From assembly GCF_026914185.1 (NCBI RefSeq), contig NC_070575.1:3307001-3371000 (forward strand): DNA of 64,000 bases, given 5' to 3'. This stretch comes from Puccinia triticina (taxonomy: Eukaryota > Basidiomycota > Pucciniomycetes > Pucciniales > Pucciniaceae). This document shows positions 10,781-22,280 of this stretch, piece after piece. Positions within the stretch are counted from its first letter, which is position 1, and the number at the start of each line of letters is the position of its first letter. Both the position numbers and the translations under genes were made by a program. The notes under the pieces were generated by a model. That model was not told the origin of the DNA, did no database searches, and was given only the letters and a program-made list of their open reading frames with translations.

Positions 10781-11356
10781 GGTACCTCAAGCAGTACCCG
10801 GGTACCCCCCCACTTTTCACAAAAAAACAGTCACCTGGCACCGCACCTGGCACCGCCTGGTGGGTGCTGGCAGTGTTGGGTACCTAGCAACGGGTCCAAA
10901 CCGTTATGGCTATCAAGACTTGGGCGCAAGCCCTGCGCGGAAAAGGCAAAAGGGGCTTAGCCCTAGCCAAGACAGGGAGAATGGTCAGTCACCGCTCCTC
11001 CAGCTAACAATGGCACTTTGCACCCGGGTACCTGTGGCGGGTGCGGGTACCTGTCCAAATTTTCACAAAATTTGGACACCGGCACCTGCTGTTGGGTACC
11101 TGCCACGCCAGACGGGTACCTGCAGGCAACAGGTACCTGCAAAATAGTAACCAGCGCCATCCCTACCCTGTAGGATGGCACTTTCTGCGCAGGTACCTGT
11201 GGCGGGTGCGGGTACCTGCCTGAAATTTCACTGATATTGGACACCCGCACCTGCACCCGGCACCCGTTTCCAGGTACCCGCCTCCCAAAGGAGGTACCCG
11301 GAAACAGGTACCAAGTACCTGGAAACAGGTACCAAGTACCCGGAAACGGGTACCTG
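10781..11356. repeat. GGTACC-rich repeat cluster
   Basis: By eye about 15 GGTACC hexamers lie in under 600 bases, mostly as GGGTACCTG or CAGGTACC. A block around 11030-11060 (GGTACCTGTGGCGGGTGCGG followed by GTACCTG) recurs at 11190-11218 with similar flanks. Open frames on both strands here (for example 10963-11547 minus) are repeat by-products. The function is unknown; it may be the interior of a DNA element. Confidence 0.75.
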
Positions 11357-13044
11357 ATGCCATCTCTACCTCTAGCCCATGCATATGCATGTGGTCCAGG
11401 AGCGGGGGTGCTTTCTGGCCCGCGGGTTTGTGGAGACAACGGGATAACCGGCTCTGTGAAACCCACGTGGATTTCACTGCTCCCCCAGTTAGTACCACCC
11501 TCCTGTGGAAAATGGGTGGACACATCTGACTTTCCCGTTGTCTCCACCCGCCTGGGATTTCCACATCAAGAATGACAAGGATTCCATGGCTGCCTGTGGG
11601 ATTGAAGTGGAGCCCACAAGAACATTGACGGGAATTCCTTTTTGCTTCCTTTAACAAGGAATCCCATGACAAGGCAAATGGTGAGCATTAGGGCTATTTT
11701 GGTGACAGCCCCTGCGGTTCAAAACTGCGGCCCACCTTGTTGATGCCAATGACCCAGGGCAACAAGGGACTTGGGCTCTGAGATCCCACTAAAAAGATTT
11801 TGACCAGGGACCGCTCCAACCATCCCATCTGTGGCCAACAGAAACTCCACCTCCCACCAAGTCCGGCCCAACTTTTCTCACCCGTCACCATAAAAGGAGG
11901 AGCTTCAGCTGTCAAAGTGAGTTATTCCCCACTTGATCCTTCCATTATGCCAATTGATAGTGTTGGCCAAGGGTGAACTTGCAATATGATATAGGTATAG
12001 AATTTCGCCACCAATGACCATTAAGTAACCTTCATCTGATTGCAGTTCTACTCTTGTTGCTTTGGCAGGCCCCAGACACACTGGCTTACTTTCTGGAGTT
12101 CTCCGTCAGTCAGATACCCTCTTAATGCACAAGACCACCAACACACCTTGTCACACCACAACCAACACCCGCCGTATGGTTTATGGCTGGGCGCCAAGGG
12201 GATTTGATGAGAAATAAAGTTAGTGTACTACCCCCCATGACAGCCACTTGCCACATTGTAGCTCAGATAGACTGATTTTGTTTCTGGAAAATGTTTCAGA
12301 TGGCAAAGACGGCAGTCAGTCGGGCCTGTCTCTGCTTGCAGCAATCCAGTCAAAACTTCTGAGCATGTCTCAAAGATTACGAAGCACAGCGGATTGCTGC
12401 GGCAACTCAAAGCGATGTACAGATTTGGCTACAACAACAATGAGGGGCAGTTTTCAAGGCAAACATCAAAATCATGTAACAACACAAAAAAAGTCAGAAA
12501 AAGTAATAACAGTCCAGCAACATACTATCTTGCTTGAGGCTAATTCAAGCCTCTACTTGTCATTTCTTATTTTCTCTTTTCAATCAATATATACATACAC
12601 CACTTCCCATTGAAGAAAATTCACTCCTTGTCCCAAGAACAGCACACTTGTTGCTGCTAAATTGCAGTGCAATGTGGTGTACACAGTTTCAATGCAGGAT
12701 TGCCTCTTGTGGGCCCGACCCGCGCTTCAATATCACGGAAATTCCTCAGGGAGCCCACAGTTGAGGGAGTCGTGATCCACCCGTGGGCTTGAGCTTCACG
12801 TCGGGATCACTGGGAGTCCACGGGGATTCCACTTGGAGCCAAAAGCTGCCGTGAATCCACGGGATGATCACAGGGTGGCCACGTGATCCTCCTGGTGGTT
12901 ACCCTGTGTTTCCCTGGACCAAAAGCCACTGGTCCCACCTCGCGCACGGCTACCACGTGGAGTCCTTGTGGACTCCAAGTGATTTTCCCGTGGATGGACT
13001 CCCCGGGTGTAGTAATACAACATCATCTTTGACTTGGACAACAG
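11357..13044. other. Unassigned, no credible gene
   Basis: Open frames are short and lack recognisable motifs. The stretch 12710-13010 is GC-rich, with repeated GTGGGC and CCACG words. It should hold the left terminus of the Harbinger element that follows, but I could not identify the TIR. Confidence 0.3.
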
Positions 13045-14559
13045 ATGATTCACAATCTCCTCAAAGATGAAGCAACCCTCCAAACCCTCTTTGAAGAACT
13101 GGATTCCAACTTGGATGGCGAAGAGCCCAAAAATTCAGAACGTTGCAGAAGAAGGCCAAACAAAGACCGCGACCGTTACATTTTTCATGATAAGCTCATG
13201 GCCGCTTATTTTAACAAGAACTCAACGTATGGATGGTCTTAATTTTTTACAGCCTATAATTAGCTGATTGAAGCTGACATCAATGATGATTGCTTCTAGG
13301 TACAATGATTGTGCCTTTTTGCAACGGTTTTGGCTTGATAAGGAGGTTTTCATGCGCATCCTTGAAGATTTGAAGTCAAAATATCCTTACTTTGTCCAGA
13401 GGCTGGACTGTACCGGCAAGCTTGGACTCAGCCCGGAACAGAAAATGACAGCTGTCCTCCAACAGCTAGGCTATGGACTCCCGTTCAATGCAACAGATGA
13501 ATATTGCCGCCTTGGAGAAACAACAGCTCAAATGAACATGTCAATGTTCTGTGCAGCAATCCAGGAGCTCTACAGACCAATCTACTTGCAAATCCCAACT
13601 GAAGACAATCTCCAACCAATTCTGAGTCAGAACGCCAAACAAGGCTTTCTCAGCAGTTTGTAATGCATGCACTGGGGTTAGAAGAACTGCCCAACTGCTC
13701 ATGCTGGGCAGTTTAAAGGCAAGGAGAAGGGGCCTACTCTTGTGCTTGAGGCAGTTGCAACACAAGACATGTGGATTTGGCACTTCTGGCTCTCTTAACG
13801 ACATCAATGTCCTTGATTGCTCTCCTCTCATTGTGGGGAATTTGCGGAACATCAATTTTACCGTTAACAAACAAAAGTACAACCACAATTACTGTCTGGT
13901 CAATTTTATATACCCTAGTTGGTTAACCCTTGTTGAGTCAAAGGGTCTGGCACAAGATCAAGAAACCCAACACTTTGCTAAGAGTCAAGAATCAGCCCAG
14001 AAGGACATTGAATGAGCTTTTGGGATGTTAAAAGCATGCTGGAAGATACTCACCAAGCCCACACTTCAATGGTACCCCGGCAATATTGCCACCATCATGA
14101 ACACGTGCATCATTCTGCACAACATGATGGTGGAATATTGGTATCCGCCAATGCATTTCACTTGGTTGTCCTTATTTGAACTCATTCCACCCCACAAACA
14201 GCCATTTACTAGGGGGAATCAAAGTTGGCCATGCACGACTTGCATGCACTTTTGCAAGTTGGTGTTCAAGGCTTTTATTGAAAACCAAATTTCAAAAAAA
14301 AAAAAAATCCAAGCAGGCTCAGGGGGTGTAGTAAAGTGTGGCTTGCATGCACTTTTGCAACTCGGTGTTCAAGAATGAACTTGAACACCGACTTGCAAAA
14401 GTGCATGCAAGTCACATCTGGCCAACTTTGAAACCCCCTACTATGTGGAAGCAAATGATCCAAACGGTTGAAATGAAATCATCTGGAATCCATGATGGGC
14501 TCCTCCGGGATCTCATTGCCCATGGATGGAGGCTCAGTGGTAGATCTGAAGAGACATAA
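13045..14559 (+). pseudogene. PIF/Harbinger transposase (broken)
   Basis: Exon 1 is 13045-13226. An intron (GTATGG to TTCTAG, 13227-13299) joins NKNSTY to NDCAFLQRFWLDKEVFMRILEDL, the usual harbinger N-terminal helix block. Conserved parts follow: LDCTGKLGLSPEQKMTAVLQQLGYG, TDEYCRLGETTA, KNCPTAHAGQFKGKEKGPTLVLEAV, NDINVLD, INFTVNKQKYN, SAQKDIE and FGMLKACW. A TAA replaces the first catalytic Asp, normally before CMHW. A TAG follows four codons later, a frameshift lies near 13785, and a TGA replaces the Arg after QKDIE. The second Asp (NDINVLD) and the Glu remain. A MITE (14212-14438) splits the C-terminus, which resumes as HDGLLRDLIAHGW. The partner gene lies tail-to-tail at 14968-15613. Confidence 0.9.
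14212..14438. mobile_element. MITE, 227 bp, inside the Harbinger transposase
   Basis: The inverted ends start GGGGG and share CAAAGTTGGCCA, ACTTGCATGCACTTTTGCAA and GGTGTTCAAG. They are flanked by TACTA at 14207-14211 and 14439-14443. An A-run and a third copy of the arm lie inside. The target could be read as TACTA or as a shorter TA/CTA. Confidence 0.8.
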
Positions 14560-14967
14560 ATGGATTGGCAATTAGATGCTGAGCTTGATGCCCAACTGGA
14601 CACCAATTTGGATGCCCAAAGGGCTGAAGAATCCTATTTGTACTCCAAAGAGCCTGTGTAGCCAATCTTTGTCTAATTCCATCATCTATTACCTCTTTAT
14701 ATCAACTGAAATACAAGCTAGATATTTATTGTGAGACATAAAACATTTCAGAGAGAGATGAAAACATTTTTTTTAATTGAGATTCTTATTTGGTGAGATC
14801 AATAAGCAGTAAAAGTGAGAACAAAACTACATAGAATGATCCCTAGTTGGTTTTTGGTGTTGGTCAGCGTCCCTGGTTGCTTTCTCAAGGAGCTTGAGTT
14901 TCTGACGACAAAACTAACTCTCCTCAACCTTTCTCTTGGCTTGTTTTATCCCTTTGGGTCTCTTCCA

Positions 14968-15613
14968 TCAAAGTTCAGACTCATCAGCGCCTTGCAGTGT
15001 AGAGGAGGGATTTGGCTGTGACTGGAAACTGGCTGAGAGTGGAGGTGACTCAGCGGATGTTGATTTTGCTGCTGAGTGGGATGAAGGGCGCCCAGGGGGC
15101 CGGGCACTGTTTTTTGCGTGCCCAGCAATCAATTTCTTCCACTTCAGCGCATCCTTGACAATATTCCAAGCTGATTCATGGGTGAAAGCACAATTTTTGG
15201 TCTGGAGGTACATCTCCTTTGTATTAATGAGCCAGTCCAATGGGGAGGTTTCAGAAGCTGGATTATTGGCCATTTGATTGTATATCACGGCAAATTGGAG
15301 AATGAATTTCTGTATGTTCTTCCACCTAGAACAATCCACAAATGAAGACATCAGTAAGTATAGATTTGAACCAACAAGAGAACTAATTGGCATACCTCCT
15401 TTGTAGATTATTCCTATCTCTTGGAGGCCCAAGAGTGAACCGGTTATAATTGTTGGCAATACAAGCAAAGAACTCGTCTTTCCCTTGCTGGTTTGAGTTG
15501 ATAGCATCTTTGGAGGTCACAACCCAACTCTTTGCAAGCTGTGTGTCTTCCTTGAGAGTGAATTTTGGGTCTTGTTTGGTTTTTGAGTGATTGTCTTCAT
15601 TGTTGCTAGCCAT
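14968..15613 (-). CDS. Harbinger partner protein (NAM-associated / Myb-SANT type)
   Basis: Two exons, 15613-15396 and 15325-14968, are joined by a 70-bp intron (GTATGC to TTCTAG). The total is 576 nt, 191 residues, with no stop. The join gives NNLQRR-WKNIQKF. The protein opens MASNNEDNHSKTKQDPKFTL. It then has LAKSWVVTSKDAINSNQQGKDEFF and RDRNNLQRRWKNIQKFILQFAVIYNQM, followed by SAWNIVKDALKWKKL and a Ser/Pro-rich tail. This is the layout of the second protein of PIF/Harbinger elements, a Myb/trihelix-like DNA-binding partner of the transposase, known in databases as the NAM-associated C-terminal type. It converges with the broken transposase. Because it is intact it may still be expressed. 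It could serve related transposases elsewhere, but that is inference. Confidence 0.85.
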
Positions 15614-16098
15614 TGTCTAGCCATTGTGTTGGATATGGATGACTTTGGGATATACACATGTGGAGGTGGATATGTGCCTTAATCCAAGATAATCCAGGCC
15701 ATGCTGCATATTCATTTTCAGTCTAGTCCCAGGATACATTCTGCATATTGGTACTAACTTCTAGTACTCATGTCAAGGGATGGATAAAACTGGGAAACAA
15801 AAAAGGTTTGTTCCGTTTTATTGCCCTCTAGGGTGTATAGGAAAACCGGGGGGTTTTCTCCCTCCACCCAAGCCTAGGGAAAAATTTGAGTTTGTACTCA
15901 ATTTGGCTAGAAGCGTAAAATTTGCAGTTTTGTTCTTAGGAACTATTTGTGTTAATACTTGAGGAGGGTTTGCGCGGTAATCACCTAATTCTCAGCGTAA
16001 AATTATAAATCAAGCCTGAGCCCTTGGTGCAAAAACCCTAATCTTGGTAGGAATTACACAAGAAACAGTTCTAAAAAAGAAACAAAGTAATTTCCTTG
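15614..16098. other. No gene; junction of Harbinger and DIRS elements
   Basis: Nothing coding was recognised. The right end of the Harbinger element and the downstream end of the DIRS element must lie here, but no terminal repeat could be matched by eye. Confidence 0.3.
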
Positions 16099-17958
16099 TC
16101 ACAATCCGTCTTTCCATATTTTCCCTAAGTGTTTTACCAACTCGGTTGTGTCAGCCACCTCTTTCACCGTATCAAGGAAGCAACTACTACGCTAATTACA
16201 TTAGCGGCGCTAATTCTGTAGCGTAGTAGTTGGCCGCTAATGATTTTGGCTGTTAGTTTTAGCTGTAATACAAAGCCGCTAAATCACGCTAACGCTAAAT
16301 TACAGCTAAATTACAGCTAATTAGCTACCCATTACAGCTAAATTAGCTGTAATTTGCAGCTAAAATTGCACTTTTTTCTCAAATACCTGTTAGCTTTAAA
16401 TGTAATAGATTTTAAGCTACAATCTAGCGTAGCGTAGCGGCCTCAAAAACCGCTAAGTTAGCGCTAATTACGCTAAACGTAATTTAATAGTTGCATCCTT
16501 GACCGTATAAGGTCTGATGTATAGTTTATAGCACGATGATTTCCAGCGGCCAAGGTCTCAGATGTCTTTGGTGGATACCCGTAATGCGCTCCGCAGGGAT
16601 GCGCCTCCCACTCTAAAGGAGTGGCCCATCAGACCTTCGAAATGGCCCATCTGCAGGATAGATTGGATCCGATTGACGGTCCTTGCCCTCTGTAGATGAT
16701 AACGTGTCCTGTTGGAGTAATACCCAAACAGGGAAGTTGTAGAGCCCAAAGATTCCATGAGTCTTTGTTCAATTGCTTCAACAGGGCACAACATATTCTT
16801 CAAGCTGTGTAGAACCAAACTCTGTGGGGAGCCGGGTTTGGTGGTTTTGGTGTTCCAAATAGTTAGGTACATATTGCGGCCGAATTCTGTTTGCATCTGC
16901 CGGACATTGCTTGTCAAAACGGAGTGTTGTATGTCCAGTGGGCCTGTTTGGGCTCCGTAGGTGAGTTCCCCAAGTCGTGCCATTCCCCAGAAGGCGACGA
17001 GACACAGATCTGATATTGCTTTATCTTCCTCTGAACCAACGGAAATTTTATTTACAATCTGTTGGGATTTCGACTTTTTGCTGGCAAGGAGAAAGAGAAG
17101 AGCTCTTGAGGGTGCTCGAGAGAAGGGGAAGTGATGATGGATGAATCACCGGATGCGGCTCAGAGGCGGAGTGGAAAAGGAAGGAGAGAACCAATGATTT
17201 TGATTCACATGTATCTAGTACCGTATAAGTAGTCTATGTACATGTGGTCAAAATGTGGGTGAGAAAAAATGAGGTTATGAATAAAAAAACAGCACCATAA
17301 TGAATAAAATCACACGCAAGAAGACAAGTTACACTTGGAGAGTTGATAAGCCGATAATGTCAGGGTTCATGACTACAAGATGTTGGTCAGAAATACATAA
17401 CTGAGATGTAAACAGGCTATAATATCGAGTATCATCAAGAGGAAGAAAATGATATATGTATGGGATTTTTGGAGTGAGTAGGAAACAGAAGACAGAGTTT
17501 CAACACAATACACACCAAGTTCTGTAGCATTATTGCAGGTTTGGGTCGTTTCTTTGGCAGGGTCGCGTCAATTTTCTTGGATGCGGTCAGGATTAGCTCC
17601 ACTTGTCTGTCCGTGATTGAAGGAAAAGGCTTCTTGTGCAATCCATGCCATGCCTTTAGTCCGTACACGTAGTTTTCAACGATGCGGAGTTTATCTTGTG
17701 TCTTGAGTTTGTGTGCAGGCTCCTTCCTGCCCAAAAGCAGAACTCTTTGACGTCATTGCTAGATATGGGTAGTACAAAATCTTTTTTTGTTGTTTGTTGT
17801 TTGAAAACCAGAAACTTTTTCACAGCGCAGTTATAGCCAACCAAGGTTGACATTGCCCTTGCTGAGAGAATATGTTTGTCAATAGGTTGCAAATCCTTTG
17901 GTAAGGAACCGTCCATTAAAAGACAGCTGAGCTTAGATTTCCAGTTTGGTACTTCCAT
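16099..17958 (-). pseudogene. DIRS tyrosine recombinase (broken)
   Basis: The N-terminal core-binding part starts MEVPNWKSKLSCLLMDGSLP and reaches KEFCFWAGR. A one-base shift near 17725 leads to AHKLKTQDKLRIVENYVYGLKAWHG. After MLQNL an intron (GTGTGT at 17515 to AACAG at 17059) leads to IVNKISVGSEEDKAISDLC. Catalytic motifs are seen in order: the first Arg in GMARLGELT, HSFR in MGHSFRVGGAS, and the Tyr in KLYIRPY. A TGA sits just after STKDI, before DLGRWKSS. A 329-bp element (16173-16501) splits the codons after RPYT; the sequence resumes VKEVADTTELVKHLGKIW and stops at 16099. It would be inactive as it stands. Confidence 0.85.
16173..16501. mobile_element. TIR element, 329 bp, 7-bp target duplication
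   Basis: The ends are CAAGGAAGCAACTACTA and CAAGGATGCAACTATTA (inverted). They are flanked by ACCGTAT at 16166-16172 and 16502-16508. The interior is full of TAGCG and CGCTAA words and inverted sub-repeats. CAAGG termini resemble hAT ends, but hAT normally duplicates 8 bases. Removing it and one ACCGTAT restores the recombinase frame. Confidence 0.85.
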
Positions 17959-18153
17959 GTCAATGAAAGGTTCAAAAAAGAAGAAGACACCCTCATGTTT
18001 ATTATAACTCTAGAAAGGAATAGACACGTGCAAAAAGCAGTGAAAAAAGAAAAAGGTTGATGAGATATCAGGATGGGGAAAAAACAGGGAGATAGGACAG
18101 CTTAGTGAATCTCAAACAAAAACCAAAAGAGAACATCACTGGGATTAAGTAGA

Positions 18154-19815
18154 TCAGTGATACAAAACCATTGCCAGGTCTTCCGGAATTTTGAACAGGA
18201 CCCTATTAATATCTTTGTGCGTGCCCTTAATTCCCTGTGACAACGCGTCAGCCGTATTATCACCTGATTTTACCCTTCCTGCTGTCAAGTCAATCTGTTC
18301 TCTCATTATGAGTGATTGGATAATCTTCCACTCATTGTTTACCACCACGTCACCGGACTTTTTATTTTCAATTACAGCTAGAGTTGTATTGTTTTCTGTC
18401 CAGACTATCAAGTTTGACCCTGCTACTATCTGATCTTTGTGGATAAGCATCAGAATTCCAAGTCGTATCGCTACTGTTTCCAACCAGGCAATATTACGGC
18501 GTCCTTCTGTGGGTTGATTGTTGTAAAGCTGCAACTGAGACCATAAACACCCAATCTTGATCCTGATGCCAAAACTCGTACTCACATCACCAACCCACTC
18601 TATGTTGACTGGTTCCCTTGTTGGAATCAACCGGTTATGATTGAAAGTCCTTAGGGTATTGTACCAGACCTCCATATCTTCTAAAACTTTGACTGGTGCT
18701 TGGCGTTTCGCGTAGATGAAATGCCAGCTTGCCATCCATTTGTAAATACTGTTCAAATAAGCTTTCAGCTGCAGTAGGATGTATGCGACATGATTCAACC
18801 GTCCAGCTAAAACTTCCACTTTGTTAAAGGAGAAGACTCGGACTTCAATCAGGAAGATAAGTACTTGATCAATCCTTTCCAACAACTTCTGGTGGGGTAG
18901 CCAGACCGTCTTATCCCTCCCGTTCCAAATAAAGCCAATAAATTTTTGCTTGTCTGAGAAACCCAAGCATTTCTCTTGATTCGTTTGAACTCCAAGTCTG
19001 GTTGAGTGTTTTACTATGTCATTCATTTGTGTCAGAGAGGATTCCCGCTTCACAAAAAGGTTATCATCAACCCAGCGGAAAATTTTCACTAGATTGAATT
19101 TGTCTTCCATAATATCTTTCCATGCGTCCGCTGGCCTACCAAAAGAACCACAACCAGCAACTCCTCCGAATGTTATTTGCGTGTCCAGGTATAAGCCTCC
19201 TTCTAGATCCTGTACTACCATAAATGGCCATTGAGAAGGATGGGTTGGAATCTGCCTGTATGCTTCCTCCCAATCAAAGAGGGCTAGCAATACCGGACTT
19301 TACAGTGATTTGAAAATTTTTGCCACCACCTTAAAATCATCCCATGTCGTCTTGAAATCTTTTGCGTCAACAAACGAATTCACGGACGGGATGGTTGGGT
19401 CGTTTCTTGGGAATGAGAGATCATTAATTGGTCTCACGGAGCCATCATTATTTACGACTGCGCCCAGAGGACTCAAACAAAAAAATTTAAATTTCTGAGA
19501 CATTTGTTCCTTTGAGTAGGGTCCAAACATTCTCCTTGCTCTGACTTCTTTCTCAAAAGATTTCGTAATATTATCCGCTGCTAGTGTTGCTGACCAATGA
19601 TTTGGGGGAATGAAACATTTCATATCACCCAACCTGTGTGTTGGTATTCCTTGATCAAAAACAAATCTAAAACCTGGCAGGATGTCGTGATACATTTCAT
19701 GTATTCTGGCTTTTTTCAATGCAAATTCCCAGAAGGGAATGTTCATTTCACATTCTAATTTGTGTGGCCAATCCGGTATTACAATCTCATTCCTAGAATG
19801 TAAAAGAATACCCAT
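18154..19815 (-). pseudogene. DIRS reverse transcriptase and RNase H (one stop)
   Basis: A single frame runs from 19815 to 18154, interrupted only by a TAA at 19300-19302 (KIFKSL, stop, SPVLLALFDWEEAYRQIP). It shows NDGSVRPINDLSFPRND, FDWEEAYRQIPTHPSQWPFM, then FGGVAGCGSFGRPADAW, and the catalytic FRWVDDNLF. The thumb reads KFIGFIWN. The RNase H part includes WLETVAIRLGI, VWTENNTTLAVIENKK and KSGDNTADALSQG. The sequence is well preserved apart from the stop. The frame opens at MGILLHSRNEIVIPDWPHKL, so an upstream exon may be missing. Confidence 0.9.
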
Positions 19816-19889
19816 TCAAATGATAGAAATTTAAGAAAAACAAGCAAATCAGAAAATGACAGGAAAAGGATAACAAAAGAACTCTCCGT

Positions 19890-20321
19890 CAACACTGGGT
19901 CGCTACGCTATTTCAGCGCTACGCGTTAGCGTAGCGGCAAAAAGCGCCCATCTATTTTGCATAGCGTTAGCGCGCTGTTAGCGCCGCTACGCTGCGCTAA
20001 TTTTCAGCGGCGCTAACAGCGCGCCAATTATTTGTTAGTGTTAGCGCACCGCTACAGTCGCTACGCTACGCTGCGCTGCGCTACAGCGCTTTTAGCGGAA
20101 AAAAAAGGCCTTTTTTTCCGCTAAAAGCGCTGTAGCGCAGCGTAGCGCGCGCTCTTTTGCGCCCTGCATGTGTAGCGTTAGCGCAATTGCGCGCATCAGC
20201 GCTAACGCTACGCTATCAGCTAAAATAGCTGCGCACCGCGTGCGCGTAGCGTTAGCGCATATGCGTGCAATTGCGCTAACGCTACGCTAAAAAATAGCGC
20301 ATTTGCGCCGACCCAGTGTTG
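19890..20321. mobile_element. TIR element, 432 bp, 7-bp target duplication
   Basis: The ends are CAACACTGGGTCG, perfectly inverted, flanked by TCTCCGT at 19883-19889 and 20322-20328. The interior consists almost wholly of GCGCTA, TAGCG and TTAGCG words, with a long central palindrome near 20090-20140. It lies between the DIRS ORF1 and RT genes. Confidence 0.85.
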
Positions 20322-20405
20322 TCTCCGTGGACAAAAAAGGGTGTAGTATAGAATTTGGGACAACAAAATTCCACAAAATGTGGGATAAGAACATCAAACT
20401 AGGGC

Positions 20406-22024
20406 CTACTTTGTGTTTGAAGAAGGGGGAGGATTTGAGGCAGCTCTCTTTTCCCCAAAGCCTTCAATCCAGTTGGAACCTTTGTAATTTGATCTTGCTT
20501 GCTTCTTTGAATCTTGACTTGGACCTTGATGGTTTGCCTTATTCATTGGTTGAGTTTGGTTGGATCCTGACGGAACATGTGACACTCTGTTTTGTCCACA
20601 ATTTTGGAAACTTTGGCTAGCGTTACCGAATTGGGTTTGATTGGAATTCGGAACGTTATGAAAATTGTTGGCTTGAAGATTTAATCTAGGAGCACCGGTG
20701 ACCGGGTTGATGTGTGAGAAACCATAGCCTGGCGCATAATAATTTTCATCCCATTTGAGCTCATCAAACTCCCTGCATGTATTGTAGCATTCTTTGACAA
20801 GTTCTTCTTTCAATTTAGTAATGTCAGGAATTTTCATTACACCTCTTACGTTGACTCTATGTGCAAAAGTATTTGACCTCATCAACATATTGTAGCAAAA
20901 ACCAATCATGAAGCATCTAGTGTTCAAAATGAAGTCGACATTCTTCTTGTGTTTTAAAAGCATATCTGCAAAATTCTTGTTGTTATACACTTCCGCAAGA
21001 GTTTGGTGGAAATCTCAATGGTTGAACGTCCAGTGCATATGAGTCATATGCCACTCAGGAACAAAAGGGAACCCCTTATAGCTCGAGTTCAAAGATTCAT
21101 CAGATTTTGGCCTCTTCTCCAGATTCCAGGCCATCAAGTTATGTCGCCATAACTTATTGAAAATTGTCAAGGGTAGAGGGCCTCTCACCTTCTTTATGTT
21201 CGCATCCAAGAATGGTGTGTAACCGATGTGAACATGAGTAGTTCCCACATCAGCGTACATCAAACCGCCATCTTGAGAGTCTTCTAGATTGTTATCAACA
21301 ATTTGCTTGCCTTGATCTTGTTCGCGGCTTTAATCAACGCTCCAGCCAATGCGGAGTTGCCCCCGTTCAACGCTGAAATTGCTTGTTCTGATAAAAACAA
21401 TTTTGTATTGCTTTTTGGATTATCTGCGTCTGAATCTAAACAAATAGATCATTAGTGACCTGAATATGATAAGGTTGCTTGATAACTATAGTGTTTGTAT
21501 ATTAATAGCCAGGGACCGCTCAAATGAAATCTAAAAACTCATGTTCTCCTTCTGCGGGCATTTTCCCTCTAAGGTTAGACTCAACGACTTTGTCCTCTTC
21601 GAAATTGAAGACATCGCCTATGTTCTTTTCGATGCCAGTGCTCTTCTTGACAGGTTCTTGACCCGGAGTTACATTGGTACACGGTTCTGTGATGCGTTTG
21701 CAAATAACAACAATCTCAAACAAGTCAGTATCCTTGTTTCTGCATAAGCATAGCTTGAAGCAGTTATTCGGACTACTTTTGCACTACTATTACTGAAGAA
21801 ATATAATATCTATACAGTTCACTTGGAAAATTCCCAATGTTCCTGTAGTTATGACAACTACACAGTGGTCTGGTACTGGACTTACCTAACAATTCTGTCT
21901 CTCCCTTGGGGATTTGGTCTTCTTGTCTATCTTTACTGACTGGTACGTTCTTATTTGCATTCTTTGTATTTGCCTTGGTTGCTTCTCTAGTCGATTTGCC
22001 CATGGTTTGTTTCTTGCAAGACAT
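20406..22024 (-). pseudogene. DIRS ORF1 (gag-like), broken
   Basis: The start is likely MSCKKQTMGKSTREATKANT at 22024, with a donor GTAAGT at 21895. Later parts are an acidic segment (PVKKSTGIEKNIGDVFNFEEDK) and EQAISALNGGNSALAGALIKAANK. A frameshift near 21305 leads to DNNLEDSQDGGLMYADVGTTHVHIGYTPF and HMTHMHWTFNH. A TGA at about 21016 interrupts before DFHQTLAEVYNNKNFADMLL. The tail is Asn/Gln/Ser-rich (NQTQFGNASQSFQNCGQN). Its position and low-complexity basic tail fit a DIRS gag. Assignment rests mainly on context. Confidence 0.6.
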
Positions 22025-22280
22025 AGCAATCAATTAAATATGCAAGGTAATAGATAACTTATTCAAAAATCAATATTCCGTGATTAATGATGGTGAAATA
22101 TTGATATGAGGAAACCACAAAACTTCAGGAGAGGGGAGCGTGGATTGCATTCCTGTACAGGGGATTCTAGCTTCTATATAATCCACACTCGCATTGAGTC
22201 TCATTCCGCCGCTTGGGCCTGTTCTCTAAACCGCCCTCCCGGTCTGCATGATAACCGTTTTGTTTTTGACTATGCTCATG

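Larger units (their letters stand above)
16099..22024 (-). mobile_element. DIRS-type retrotransposon (tyrosine recombinase)
   Basis: On the minus strand the order is a gag-like ORF1 (22024 to 20406), RT with RNase H (19815 to 18154), and a tyrosine recombinase (17958 to 16099). A recombinase in place of an integrase defines the DIRS group. Two TIR elements have inserted, one between ORF1 and RT (19890-20321) and one in the recombinase C-terminus (16173-16501). I could not find the split or inverted terminal repeats. Confidence 0.85.

Noticed and set aside
10963..11672. Minus-strand frames of 169-194 codons
   Set aside because: They overlap each other in different frames within GC-rich GGTACC repeats and have no recognisable motif.
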